A DNA stretch of 22,344 nucleotides from Bdellovibrionaceae bacterium UBA5009 (GTDB lineage: Bacteria > Bdellovibrionota > Bdellovibrionia > Bdellovibrionales > Bdellovibrionaceae), in contig DGYJ01000092.1 of NCBI GenBank assembly GCA_002396665.1, positions 35,711-58,054 on the forward strand, given 5' to 3'. The notes beneath the pieces are model-generated. The model searched no databases. It worked only from the letters and a program-made list of their open reading frames with translations, and was not told the origin of the DNA. Positions 6,995 to 13,766 of the stretch are shown piece after piece. Each line of letters opens with the position of its first letter. Position 1 is the stretch's first letter. Made by a program: the position numbers and the translations under genes.

Positions 6995-8671
6995 ATGGCA
7001 TTTCAATTAAGAGTAAACCCTTTAGGTAAAACAATTCAAAATGCATCCCGATTAAAGACCATTGTTGGTGTCTTTGCAAAACATGGACTTTACAAGTTGG
7101 CCGAGCAAGCGCGCCTTGGGCAATTCTTGATTGAACGATTTAGCTCGTCATCCGAACTTGAACAAAGATCCGTGGCCGAACGTGTTCGCCTAGCCTTTGA
7201 AGAGCTGGGACCAACATTTGTTAAATTAGGTCAGCTTCTGGCCACACGGCCCGATCTTGTACCTGACGACTATGTGATCGAGTTTTCAAAACTGCACGCC
7301 CAGGTTCTGCCTCTACCATTTGATGTGATTGAGCAGGTGATCAAATCCGAACTGGGCGAAGAGGGTCGTAAAAAATTTGCCAGCATTGATCCAGTTCCCT
7401 TGGGATCTGCAAGCATTGCCCAGGTCCACCGCGCCAAGCTTGTCAGTGGCGAAGACGTTGTCCTGAAAGTTCAACGTCCTGGAATTTTACAAACCATCAA
7501 CGAAGACCTTGGAGTTTTATTTTTTATTGCAGAATTATTAGAAAAATATGTTCCTGAAACAAAATTATTTAGTCCCGTCACCATCGTCGAAGAATATTTT
7601 AAAAGTCTCGAGCTTGAAACAAATTTTGTTGTTGAAGCCAACAACATCCGGCGCTTTCAAAATAATTTCGCCAGTGACGAACAAATTAAAATTCCAAAAG
7701 TTTATATTGATCTGACTTCAGAAAAAATTTTGGTCATGGAGATGATGAATGGTATCCCCATCACGAATCCAAACGCCTTCATGCAAGAAGATGTCGACCC
7801 CCATGAAATCGTCAAAAAAGGTTATAAAATATATCTGAAAATGGTTTTCGTCGACGGGCTTTTCCATGGGGATTTGCACGCCGGGAATTTTTTTATTATG
7901 CCCCATAATAAAATTGGCCTGATTGATTTTGGAATGGTTGGACGATTGAATCCTAAAACCCAATCCGCCATTGCCAATATGCTTTTTGCCCTGGCCAAGG
8001 AAGACTACGAAAGATTGGCCTATGAATACGTCGATCTTGCACCCTTTACTGACCAAGTGAATGTGGATCTATTCGCAAAAGAATTGCGCGAATTGATTGC
8101 CCCCTATTTTGGTTTGACATTAAAAAACGTCAATATGGGTAAGCTTTTAATGACTTCGGCATCCATTGCAGCCAAGCACCGGCTAAAAGTTCCTTCGGAA
8201 TTGATGATGTACTTTAAGTCCCTCGTTGCCATAGAAGGACTTGGTCGCGCCATTTTAAAAGAATTTGATTTCTTACAGTACTCTTTGGAATTCGCATCGG
8301 AACTTGTCAAAATGCAGCTGGATCCGCAAAAGATGGCCCAAGAATTTACCCAGGTCGCCCGGGAATCAAAAAATCTTTTGCATGCACTACCAAGACAACT
8401 TCATTTTTTACTGCGAAAAATCAATAGCCCCGATCACGACTTTAAATTTCGCCTGGCGGGACTGACCCAACTGACAAAATCTTTCGAGTCTTCGTTTAAA
8501 CTTTTATTTTTGGGAATTATCATGAGCGCCCTCATTCTGAGTGGTTCATTGATTGTGGCCCACCCGACCGGGGAACTTGTCTTCGGCCTACCGGCCTTGA
8601 GTGTTGCATTCTACTCGATCGCCACTGTTCTTGGACTGATTGCATTTATTAACTACATTCGCAATCCCTAG
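6995..8671 (+). CDS. ubiB: UbiB/ABC1 (AarF) family atypical protein kinase-like membrane protein
   Basis: The 558-residue product has the ABC1 family hallmarks: the KxGQ motif (FVKLGQLLATRPDLVP, Lys77 to Gln80), an Ala-rich nucleotide loop (LGSASIAQVHRA, about 137-147), VVLKVQRPG with Lys158, HGDLHAGN (Asp293) and IDFGMVGRL (Asp311). Two hydrophobic C-terminal segments (about 507-527 and 532-553) anchor it in the inner membrane. UbiB relatives are ATPases needed for ubiquinone or other lipid metabolism; whether this one serves quinone synthesis cannot be told, since no ubi genes are nearby. ATG 6995 has GAGGTGA about 9 bases upstream. The 19-bp gap from rnr, in the same direction, suggests one transcript. 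Confidence 0.9.
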   Translation: MAFQLRVNPLGKTIQNASRLKTIVGVFAKHGLYKLAEQARLGQFLIERFSSSSELEQRSVAERVRLAFEELGPTFVKLGQLLATRPDLVPDDYVIEFSKLHAQVLPLPFDVIEQVIKSELGEEGRKKFASIDPVPLGSASIAQVHRAKLVSGEDVVLKVQRPGILQTINEDLGVLFFIAELLEKYVPETKLFSPVTIVEEYFKSLELETNFVVEANNIRRFQNNFASDEQIKIPKVYIDLTSEKILVMEMMNGIPITNPNAFMQEDVDPHEIVKKGYKIYLKMVFVDGLFHGDLHAGNFFIMPHNKIGLIDFGMVGRLNPKTQSAIANMLFALAKEDYERLAYEYVDLAPFTDQVNVDLFAKELRELIAPYFGLTLKNVNMGKLLMTSASIAAKHRLKVPSELMMYFKSLVAIEGLGRAILKEFDFLQYSLEFASELVKMQLDPQKMAQEFTQVARESKNLLHALPRQLHFLLRKINSPDHDFKFRLAGLTQLTKSFESSFKLLFLGIIMSALILSGSLIVAHPTGELVFGLPALSVAFYSIATVLGLIAFINYIRNP

Positions 8672-8674
8672 GTC

Positions 8675-8709
8675 GGCAAAGAATACCTGCCCGCCGATTC
8701 TGATTTGCC
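8675..8709 (+). other. Weak stem-loop behind ubiB
   Basis: GGCAAA (8675-8680) and TTTGCC (8704-8709), with inner GAAT/ATTC, could pair around a bulge. There is no following U-tract, so it is not a convincing terminator. Confidence 0.2.
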
Positions 8710-8749
8710 TGTATCTTAACAAAAACTCTTTTCAATCCATCATTTTAGA

Positions 8750-8759
8750 GTATTAATAC
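8750..8759. promoter_or_regulatory. GTATTAATAC palindrome before the GbsR-like gene
   Basis: This perfect 10-bp palindrome ends 4 bases before the ATG and contains TATTAA, a plausible -10 box with TTTTCA 16 bp upstream (8729-8734). If so, the mRNA would be leaderless and the palindrome could be an autoregulatory site. Both readings are inference. Confidence 0.3.
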
Positions 8760-8763
8760 AAGT

Positions 8764-9243
8764 ATGCCTCAGCGAAACACACCTGAAATAAAAGAACTCA
8801 CAAAACTTGTTGGACTGTTTATTCAGTACTGGGGATTTAAAAAAATCCACGGTCAAATTTGGGCTTACATTTATCTTTCCAAGGAACCGATCGATTCAAC
8901 TACACTTGTAAAACGACTCGGCGTTTCGAAGGCCTTGGTCAGCTTAGCCATTAAAGATCTTTTAGATTACAAAGTTATCCGCGTGTCGGGCCCAGGACTA
9001 AGAAGAAAAATTTTATTAGAGTCCAACCCAGATCAAATTTCAGTGATCGTCGAAGTTCTTAAAAACCGAGAGCGCCTCATGCTCAATCGAATCAAAGAAG
9101 CCTGCGACAAAGTCAAAAGCAACTCGAACAATGGAAAAGATATTGATCTGAATATGGATCGCCTTGAAGAAATGACAGAAATGGTTTCAACTGCACAAGA
9201 TTTTCTTGAACACCTGATTCGCAGTCATTTGCTGCAAAAGTAA
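8764..9243 (+). CDS. GbsR/MarR-type winged-helix transcriptional regulator
   Basis: The 159-residue product resembles the GbsR/MarR-like regulators: an N-terminal helix with FIQYWGFKKIHGQIWAYIYL, a recognition helix region TLVKRLGVSKALVSLAIKDL (about residues 47-66), a wing (YKVIRVSGPGLRRKILLES), and a long C-terminal helical half (about 85-159) suited to dimerisation. Such proteins repress osmoprotectant, efflux or stress genes, often near their own gene; no obvious target is adjacent, and the next gene is convergent. The ATG at 8764 has no recognisable Shine-Dalgarno sequence, and a palindromic -10-like element sits just upstream. A MarR-related fold is well supported; ligand and targets are unknown. 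Confidence 0.82.
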   Translation: MPQRNTPEIKELTKLVGLFIQYWGFKKIHGQIWAYIYLSKEPIDSTTLVKRLGVSKALVSLAIKDLLDYKVIRVSGPGLRRKILLESNPDQISVIVEVLKNRERLMLNRIKEACDKVKSNSNNGKDIDLNMDRLEEMTEMVSTAQDFLEHLIRSHLLQK

Positions 9244-9264
9244 TTGAATTCAATTTGCAAGTTT

Positions 9265-9378
9265 CTAAATTTGAGCGTTATGAATAATAATTTTTTGACG
9301 GGGCTTCACAGCCTGGGGAAACATTTTCCAGAACTGCTCTAAAAATTGAAAGTACTCATCAAGATTAAAATTTCTCAT
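9265..9378 (-). CDS. 37-codon ORF overlapping the nucleotidyltransferase gene
   Basis: The stop codon of the upstream nucleotidyltransferase gene and an ATG share bases (ATGA, 9378-9375). From that ATG a frame of 37 codons runs to TAG (9265-9267). The peptide begins MRNFNLDEYFQFLEQFWKMF and continues with a basic, Ile-rich end (PRQKIIIHNAQI). The first 20 residues would form an amphipathic, aromatic-rich helix. Translational coupling through the 4-base overlap is the main reason to call it real. It is too short for family assignment. By position it could be the partner of the nucleotidyltransferase-fold protein, as in toxin-antitoxin pairs, but this is inference; chance is possible. Confidence 0.45.
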   Translation of the reverse strand: MRNFNLDEYFQFLEQFWKMFPQAVKPRQKIIIHNAQI

Positions 9379-9881
9379 TTCAACAAAGCCTCAATTTCGG
9401 GCCAGCAATTGAACAGGTCCGCATAGGACTTAACCCTTTTGTGATCCAAACTTTTTTGCGTTCGAATCAATGACTGTATGTCAGCCATATCCTGCAACTT
9501 TCTACTTGAATCGTTTGAATAGGCTTGGATCTTCAAACCAATAATATCTTCTGCTCTTAACACCTTCACAGGAAAGCCACTCATCAATACGGCCTCTTTC
9601 AGCATCAACTGACTCAACGGCCGATTTGCCAGAATTATATCTAAAAAACCAGGACCAGAAAATTGCAGCACTTCTGCACTTTCAAAGTCCAACTGAAAAC
9701 CTGCATTCATCAAGCAAGATTTGATATTCGTTTTTTTTAAACCGTCGGCTAAAAAATCAATATCTTGTGTTGCCCTTGCCGTTCCATAATAGGCCAAAGA
9801 AAAGCCACCGATCAGGGCATGATCAATCGAATTTTCTGTCAGCACCTGGCTAGACAAAGTCAGAGTTTTTCTTAAATCCAC
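9375..9881 (-). CDS. Nucleotidyltransferase-fold protein (AbiEii/MNT-like)
   Basis: The 168-residue product has the minimal nucleotidyltransferase pattern: an ALIGGFSLAYYG glycine motif (Gly25-Gly26), ATQDIDFL supplying the two metal-binding aspartates (Asp40 and Asp42), and a third acidic residue in FLDIIL (Asp81). VLRAEDIIGLKIQAYSND then matches the C-terminal helical part of AbiEii- or DUF6036-like nucleotidyltransferases. Many such small proteins belong to toxin-antitoxin or abortive-infection modules, transferring nucleotides to RNA or to a partner protein. The GTG at 9881 follows an AGGGAAG site. It lies 77 bp behind fliC on the same strand and overlaps a 37-codon ORF by 4 bases. Enzymatic competence is likely from the intact triad; the biological role is not shown. 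Confidence 0.75.
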   Translation of the reverse strand: MDLRKTLTLSSQVLTENSIDHALIGGFSLAYYGTARATQDIDFLADGLKKTNIKSCLMNAGFQLDFESAEVLQFSGPGFLDIILANRPLSQLMLKEAVLMSGFPVKVLRAEDIIGLKIQAYSNDSSRKLQDMADIQSLIRTQKSLDHKRVKSYADLFNCWPEIEALLK

Positions 9882-9902
9882 AGCACTTCCCTTTTTGAGC
9901 GA

Positions 9903-9918
9903 GGACCATCAATGGCCC
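9903..9918 (-). other. Hairpin between fliC and the nucleotidyltransferase gene
   Basis: GGGCCA and TGGTCC (minus strand, one G-U pair) form a 6-bp stem with a TTGA loop, some 20 bases before the GTG start. No U-tract follows. It may end or protect fliC mRNA, or tune the downstream gene. Confidence 0.3.
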
Positions 9919-9943
9919 CCACTCATGCAAGGATATACAATTT

Positions 9944-9958
9944 TTGAATAATATTCAA
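9944..9958. other. 15-bp inverted repeat directly behind the fliC stop
   Basis: TTGAATA and TATTCAA flank a single base and abut the flagellin stop codon. It could fold at the 3' end of fliC mRNA but lacks a U-tract, so readthrough into the next gene is possible. Confidence 0.3.
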
Positions 9959-10792
9959 TTAGCCTAAAAGTTTAAGCGCTAACTGATTCACTTGGTTGGC
10001 CTGGCCTAAAACAGCAGTTCCAGCTTGCATCAAAATATTTGTGCGAGTTAGTTCTGTGCTTTCTGCAGCGACATCGGCATCACGAATTCGAGAATTCGCA
10101 GCTGACATATTTTCGTCGTACACAAGCAAGTTGTTCGAAGTCGATTGCAATCTGTTTTGCATGGCCCCGAAATTGGCGCGAATTGCATTCACAGAAATCA
10201 TCGCATCATCAATCACCGACAAACTATTTTGCGCACCTTCTTTTGTGCCAACGCTTTCAGAAACTAGTCCCAACGCTTCAAGTGTGGCATTAGCTGCACC
10301 CGCATTGAATGAAATACGATCTTTAAACGGATCATTATTCACTCCCACTTGAATATCAATGACTCCACCAGTTCCATTCAATAGATCATATCCATTGAAA
10401 TTTGTGGACTCTGTCACACGTTGAACCTCTGACTTCAGCTGTTGATACTCAACATCTAGGAACTTTCTTTCAGTGTCCCCAATGGTATCAGAAGCGGCTT
10501 GCACAGCTAATTCACGTAGTCTGATCGCCATGTTTGAAACTTCGTTCAAACTTCCCTCTGCGATTTGCACAAGTGAAATACCGTCATTGGCATTTCTGTT
10601 CGCTTGTCTTAAGCCACGAATCTGAGCTTTTAAGTTCTCAGAGATCGCGAGCCCGGCGGCATCATCGCCTGCTCTATTGATTCGGTAACCTGATGCGAGC
10701 TTTTCCATGCTCTTATCAAGACCGATCTTCGTTCCCCATAATACTTTCTGGGCATTTAACGAAGCCGTGTTCGTGTTAATACGTAACCCCAT
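9959..10792 (-). CDS. fliC: Flagellin
   Basis: The 277-residue flagellin polymerises into the flagellar filament. Conserved D0/D1 helices are seen at the N-terminus (about 1-140: LRINTNTASLNAQKVLWGT, SGYRINRAGDDAAGLAISE, and NDGISLVQIAEGSLNEVSNM) and at the C-terminus (about 195-277: SRIRDADVAAESTELTRTNI and AGTAVLGQANQVNQLALKLL). The short middle leaves no room for surface domains D2/D3, as in the small flagellins of Bdellovibrio, which carry several fliC genes. I choose ATG 10792 because GGAGGAGG lies 4 bases upstream and flagellins start with MGLRINTN; the frame also opens 33 bases earlier. A sigma-28-like promoter and a hairpin leader precede it. Which paralogue it is cannot be told. Confidence 0.95.
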   Translation of the reverse strand: MGLRINTNTASLNAQKVLWGTKIGLDKSMEKLASGYRINRAGDDAAGLAISENLKAQIRGLRQANRNANDGISLVQIAEGSLNEVSNMAIRLRELAVQAASDTIGDTERKFLDVEYQQLKSEVQRVTESTNFNGYDLLNGTGGVIDIQVGVNNDPFKDRISFNAGAANATLEALGLVSESVGTKEGAQNSLSVIDDAMISVNAIRANFGAMQNRLQSTSNNLLVYDENMSAANSRIRDADVAAESTELTRTNILMQAGTAVLGQANQVNQLALKLLG

Positions 10793-10796
10793 AATT

Positions 10797-10859
10797 CCTC
10801 CTCCGTGAAGATTGCGCAGTCTCATCCATTGAGACCGAGAAGTTCTTTATGAACTCCAT
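10797..10859 (-). promoter_or_regulatory. Structured fliC leader with three ANGGA (CsrA-like) motifs
   Basis: Reading the mRNA: ATGGA (10859-10855) abuts a hairpin AGTTC-ATAAA-GAACT (10855-10841). Next comes the hairpin GTCTCA-ATGGA-TGAGAC (10835-10819), whose entire loop is ATGGA. ACGGA then runs into the ribosome-binding site GGAGGAGG (10806-10797). ANGGA in a hairpin loop plus a second copy at the Shine-Dalgarno sequence is the arrangement by which CsrA represses Bacillus flagellin (hag). Binding here is inferred. Confidence 0.45.
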
Positions 10860-10880
10860 GGGTGCTTTTACTTATGTATC

Positions 10881-10907
10881 AGTTCGGTACACCCTGAAAA
10901 TACTTGA
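10881..10907 (-). promoter_or_regulatory. Sigma-28 (FliA)-like promoter of fliC
   Basis: On the minus strand TCAAGTAT (10907-10900), 11 bp, then ACCGAACT (10888-10881). The spacing is exactly that of the consensus TAAAGTTT-N11-GCCGATAA. The -35 matches six of eight positions; the -10 keeps the CCGA core but not its last three bases. The leader would be about 80 bases. Confidence 0.55.
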
Positions 10908-11042
10908 GTCATAATGAGAAAATCTGGACCAAAGAGCCGTTAAATTGCTGATTTTAAGGACGAAGGTCTTGGAAAATCGATAAAATCGCTAACTTATCTA
11001 GCATTAGGGTAAACAGAATAACTGCTATACACGAAAAATTCT

Positions 11043-11071
11043 GGATAAATAAAGGTAATCTTTATATATCC
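11043..11071. promoter_or_regulatory. Near-perfect 12-bp inverted repeat before the transglutaminase-like gene
   Basis: GGATAAATAAAG (11043-11054) and CTTTATATATCC (11060-11071) pair with one mismatch around GTAAT, ending 11 bases before the ATG. It includes the only Shine-Dalgarno-like AAAGG. It could be an operator or an mRNA hairpin limiting translation. Confidence 0.4.
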
Positions 11072-11082
11072 GATGAATAATT

Positions 11083-12039
11083 ATGCAGTGTAAAAAACCT
11101 CGGCTTGTATTCAGCAATTTTTCAAAATGCTTATTAATGTTTTCTTTATTGCTTAAACGGGAAGCTATTATATTCTTCTTTGCATTCAGTTTCTGTCAGG
11201 CTGCATATAGTAATAAATGTTTTGATCATACTTTGCCATTCTTTTTGACGATTAAAAAAATGAACAGTACACCTGGTGAGCAATCGATGTCTATATATGA
11301 AGCATGCCAGGAGCTACAAGCCCCTAACATATATATAGAACCAACTGTAAGTACCAAAATATTAACTTCTTATACTAAGATTGCTTTTCCTGTATTTGGT
11401 GGCCAAATGTTTGCTGCATTTTCAAAATTGGGCGGAACTCATCGTCAAAATACATATCGAAGAGAACTCGAGAGAATTAAAAAAATTCCAAATCCTATCG
11501 AGCGAATTAAGTTAGTCTATGAGCTAGTTCTAGCAAATCAAGGAGATTATGATGAGAAGGCAAGCATAAATTTTCTCACACCCAACAGATTACTTAATCT
11601 TGTAGATAGAAAAAAATCAGTTGGGGTCTGCCGAGATAGAGCTGCACTTTTACAATGGAGCTTAATGCAGGTTAGTAGGTTTTACCTGTCTAAGGGTATG
11701 GCACTAGAACAAACAGACTTTAGCTCCCAGATTGAGGTCGGCATACTTGATGGTCAAGCACATGCGTGGGTTAGAGTCAATTTACCAAACCATAATGCTA
11801 GCGGTATGCTTACTGGATTTACTCGATTTGATTTAGATACAACCTTTTATCCATATAAGTTCTCAATTTTATTTCCTAGAAAATCTGGGCTCACTACAAA
11901 GAATTGGCAAAGGTTAAAATCTGAATGCACTGCTGTGCGAGACTGCCTAAATAGAGTTGATCATCAAAGATATATCGAAGAAGTACGTAGACAGAGGCTA
12001 AAAACAGCTATCCCCAAATCAAAACATTCTGTACGTTAA
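11083..12039 (+). CDS. Exported transglutaminase-like cysteine protease-fold protein
   Basis: The 318-residue product carries the transglutaminase-like catalytic order: Cys183 in VGVCRDRAALLQW, His227 in GQAHAWVRVN, and Asp250 or Asp252 in RFDLDTTFY. Spacings of 44 and about 25 residues fit papain-like transglutaminase domains, which act as cysteine peptidases or cross-linking enzymes. A hydrophobic stretch (about 29-41, IIFFFAFSFCQAA) looks like a signal peptide, so the protein is probably exported. With ATG 11083 the signal has a long n-region; ATG 11137 (residue 19) is an alternative, and neither has a good ribosome-binding site. Base composition is unlike the neighbours: 11101-11160 has 18 G/C of 60, against 32 of 60 at 12601-12660. 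Arg AGA and Ile ATA codons are common. This suggests acquisition. Substrate is unknown. Confidence 0.7.
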   Translation: MQCKKPRLVFSNFSKCLLMFSLLLKREAIIFFFAFSFCQAAYSNKCFDHTLPFFLTIKKMNSTPGEQSMSIYEACQELQAPNIYIEPTVSTKILTSYTKIAFPVFGGQMFAAFSKLGGTHRQNTYRRELERIKKIPNPIERIKLVYELVLANQGDYDEKASINFLTPNRLLNLVDRKKSVGVCRDRAALLQWSLMQVSRFYLSKGMALEQTDFSSQIEVGILDGQAHAWVRVNLPNHNASGMLTGFTRFDLDTTFYPYKFSILFPRKSGLTTKNWQRLKSECTAVRDCLNRVDHQRYIEEVRRQRLKTAIPKSKHSVR

Positions 12040-12138
12040 ACATAAATTTTTGAATTTTCCACACTCACCCGACAACACAATCTTGCCTTTTCCCCCTTTT
12101 GCAATCGCATAGGAAAATAAGCACATTAGTAATTTAAC

Positions 12139-12176
12139 ATGCATATTAAACTACTCGCGAGTAGTTTAATATGCAT
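12139..12176. repeat. Perfect 38-bp palindrome
   Basis: Two 19-bp arms meet without spacer; the centre is TCGCGA (between 12157 and 12158) and the outer ends are ATGCAT. Every base pairs. No T-run follows on either strand, so it is not an ordinary terminator. It lies in the 272-bp gap between the AT-rich transglutaminase-like gene and the HD gene, and I see no second copy in the window. The rest of this gap shows no gene I can support. Confidence 0.9.
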
Positions 12177-12311
12177 CCATTCACCGCGTCTCTGGCAAAA
12201 CGAAAGAGAATTTAAACGGTTTTGTGAAGAATTGGGTATGGTTTAGTCCTTTGGTTAAGCAATTTCCCGAATTCAGTTGATTTTAACCCAAGAATATTAG
12301 AGTTCTAGGGA

Positions 12312-13637
12312 ATGGAAATTCGCGATCCCATACATGGTTCTTTGTATTTCTCTGATGCGGAAGTCAGCATTTTAGACAGCCGCGAATTTCAACGCTTAAG
12401 AGCGATCAAACAGCTTGGTTTTGCAGAGTTCAGTTTTCCAGGGGCTACACACAACAGATATCTACACTCCCTGGGCGTAAGCCATTTGACAGGTCTTATT
12501 TTTGATTCCATCTTCCGAGTCTATCCATTTTCAAAAACAAGTATCCGCCAGCGTTTGCGCCAAACTGTTCGCCTGGCTTCACTGCTTCACGATGTTGGCC
12601 ATGGTCCCTTAAGCCACACCACAGAACAAGTGATGCCCCCGCTTAAAGATCTTGCCGTCGGCGCTTACAAATCTGGCTTTCATCCTGCAGGTCTAAAAGC
12701 AAATGAAAAACCCTTGCATGATCTAAATCGACAATCGAATCATGAAGACTACACCATCAAATTTGTAACAGAATCTTCAATTTCCGAAATCATCAAGGGT
12801 CAGTTTCAAGACATTTCTCCTTACCATGTGGCTTGCTTGATTGATAAAACTCTTCCCTGCCACGACGACTTCTTTATGGATTCTGGATTTGATTTCAGAC
12901 CTATCTTGAGCCAAATCGTCAGCTCTGAACTTGATGCTGATCGCATGGATTACCTTGAGCGGGATTCTTATTTTTGCGGAACAAACTACGGTAAAATTGA
13001 CACCGAATGGTTGATTCAAAATCTTACTTTTCATCGGGTCGAAGAAAAAGTTTACCTGGCCTTGAACCGCCGCGGTCTTTATTCCTTCGATGATTTTTTG
13101 ATTTCACGTCATCACATGTTCTTGATGGTTTACTTCCATCACAAAAGTATTATTTTTGAGGAAATGTTAAATCGGTATTTCTCGTCTAAAGAATGCCAAT
13201 TTTTTATTCCCGCGAGCTCTGAACAATACACATATTACAATGATTATAAACTTTACGAGCATCTGGCGACCCAAAAAAATATTTGGGCCGAAAGAATTTC
13301 ACAAAGAAAACCTTTCAAAGTTTTATTGGAAATGCACAATACTTCCGACAGTCCTCGTCCACAAAAAATAAAAACAACTTTAGAAAAAGCAGGCATTGAT
13401 GTCATTTGGGCCTCTTCAAAGGCGCGACTTTCAAAGTACCACTCGGGATCTCCAGAGGACAAAGCCCTGGCCATTTATGTTGTTGATCAGTATGACCCTT
13501 GGGTCAAGCCTAGTCCTATTTATGATTCAACGGAAATTTTTCAAAAATACGAAGGCGCTCGTATTATCGATCGCCTGTATGTGGCCCCAGAAAAATTTTC
13601 TGAAGCCGAAGATTTGATAAAAAAAGAAAAGTACTAA
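12312..13637 (+). CDS. HD-domain phosphohydrolase (COG1078, dNTPase/SAMHD1-like)
   Basis: The 441-residue product starts with the family's typical IRDPIHGSLYFSDAEVSILDS, followed by FQRLRAIKQLG and the metal-binding set: His52 in RYLHSLGVSH, His93-Asp94 in LLHDVGHGPLSH, and Asp208 in SSELDADRMDYLERD. This is the arrangement of the YwfO/SAMHD1-type HD proteins, which hydrolyse dNTPs to deoxynucleosides and triphosphate or related nucleotides. The C-terminal third (about 300-441) is less conserved. ATG 12312 is fixed by the family N-terminus; an AGGGA sits unusually close to it. It stands alone, in the same direction as its neighbours but with gaps of 272 and 129 bp. Substrate is not provable from sequence, and dGTPase activity should not be assumed. 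Confidence 0.85.
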   Translation: MEIRDPIHGSLYFSDAEVSILDSREFQRLRAIKQLGFAEFSFPGATHNRYLHSLGVSHLTGLIFDSIFRVYPFSKTSIRQRLRQTVRLASLLHDVGHGPLSHTTEQVMPPLKDLAVGAYKSGFHPAGLKANEKPLHDLNRQSNHEDYTIKFVTESSISEIIKGQFQDISPYHVACLIDKTLPCHDDFFMDSGFDFRPILSQIVSSELDADRMDYLERDSYFCGTNYGKIDTEWLIQNLTFHRVEEKVYLALNRRGLYSFDDFLISRHHMFLMVYFHHKSIIFEEMLNRYFSSKECQFFIPASSEQYTYYNDYKLYEHLATQKNIWAERISQRKPFKVLLEMHNTSDSPRPQKIKTTLEKAGIDVIWASSKARLSKYHSGSPEDKALAIYVVDQYDPWVKPSPIYDSTEIFQKYEGARIIDRLYVAPEKFSEAEDLIKKEKY

Positions 13638-13766
13638 AAATTCGATTTGGCGTACAAAAATTAAGTGATTTCATAGTCTTACATTCTTAACCAAATATTA
13701 ATACTTAAAAATCTGTGAACTGTGTTAGAACCTCACCTATTCAACAACTGAACCCCGGAGGTTTAA

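Noticed and set aside
9242..9255. AATTGAATTCAATT palindrome at the end of the GbsR-like gene as a terminator.
   Set aside because: All A/T except one G-C pair at each side, with no U-tract following; pairing would be weak and may be chance in AT-rich sequence.
10826..11042. A gene or RNA in the gap between fliC and the transglutaminase-like gene.
   Set aside because: Apart from the fliC promoter and leader and the inverted repeat near 11043, I see no ORF with a start signal, tRNA or terminator there.
12170..12280. A 36-codon frame (…FVKNWVWFSPLVKQFPEFS) before the HD gene, looking like the tail of a gene remnant.
   Set aside because: It has no start codon or ribosome-binding site and begins inside the 38-bp palindrome; too short and uncertain to call a pseudogene.
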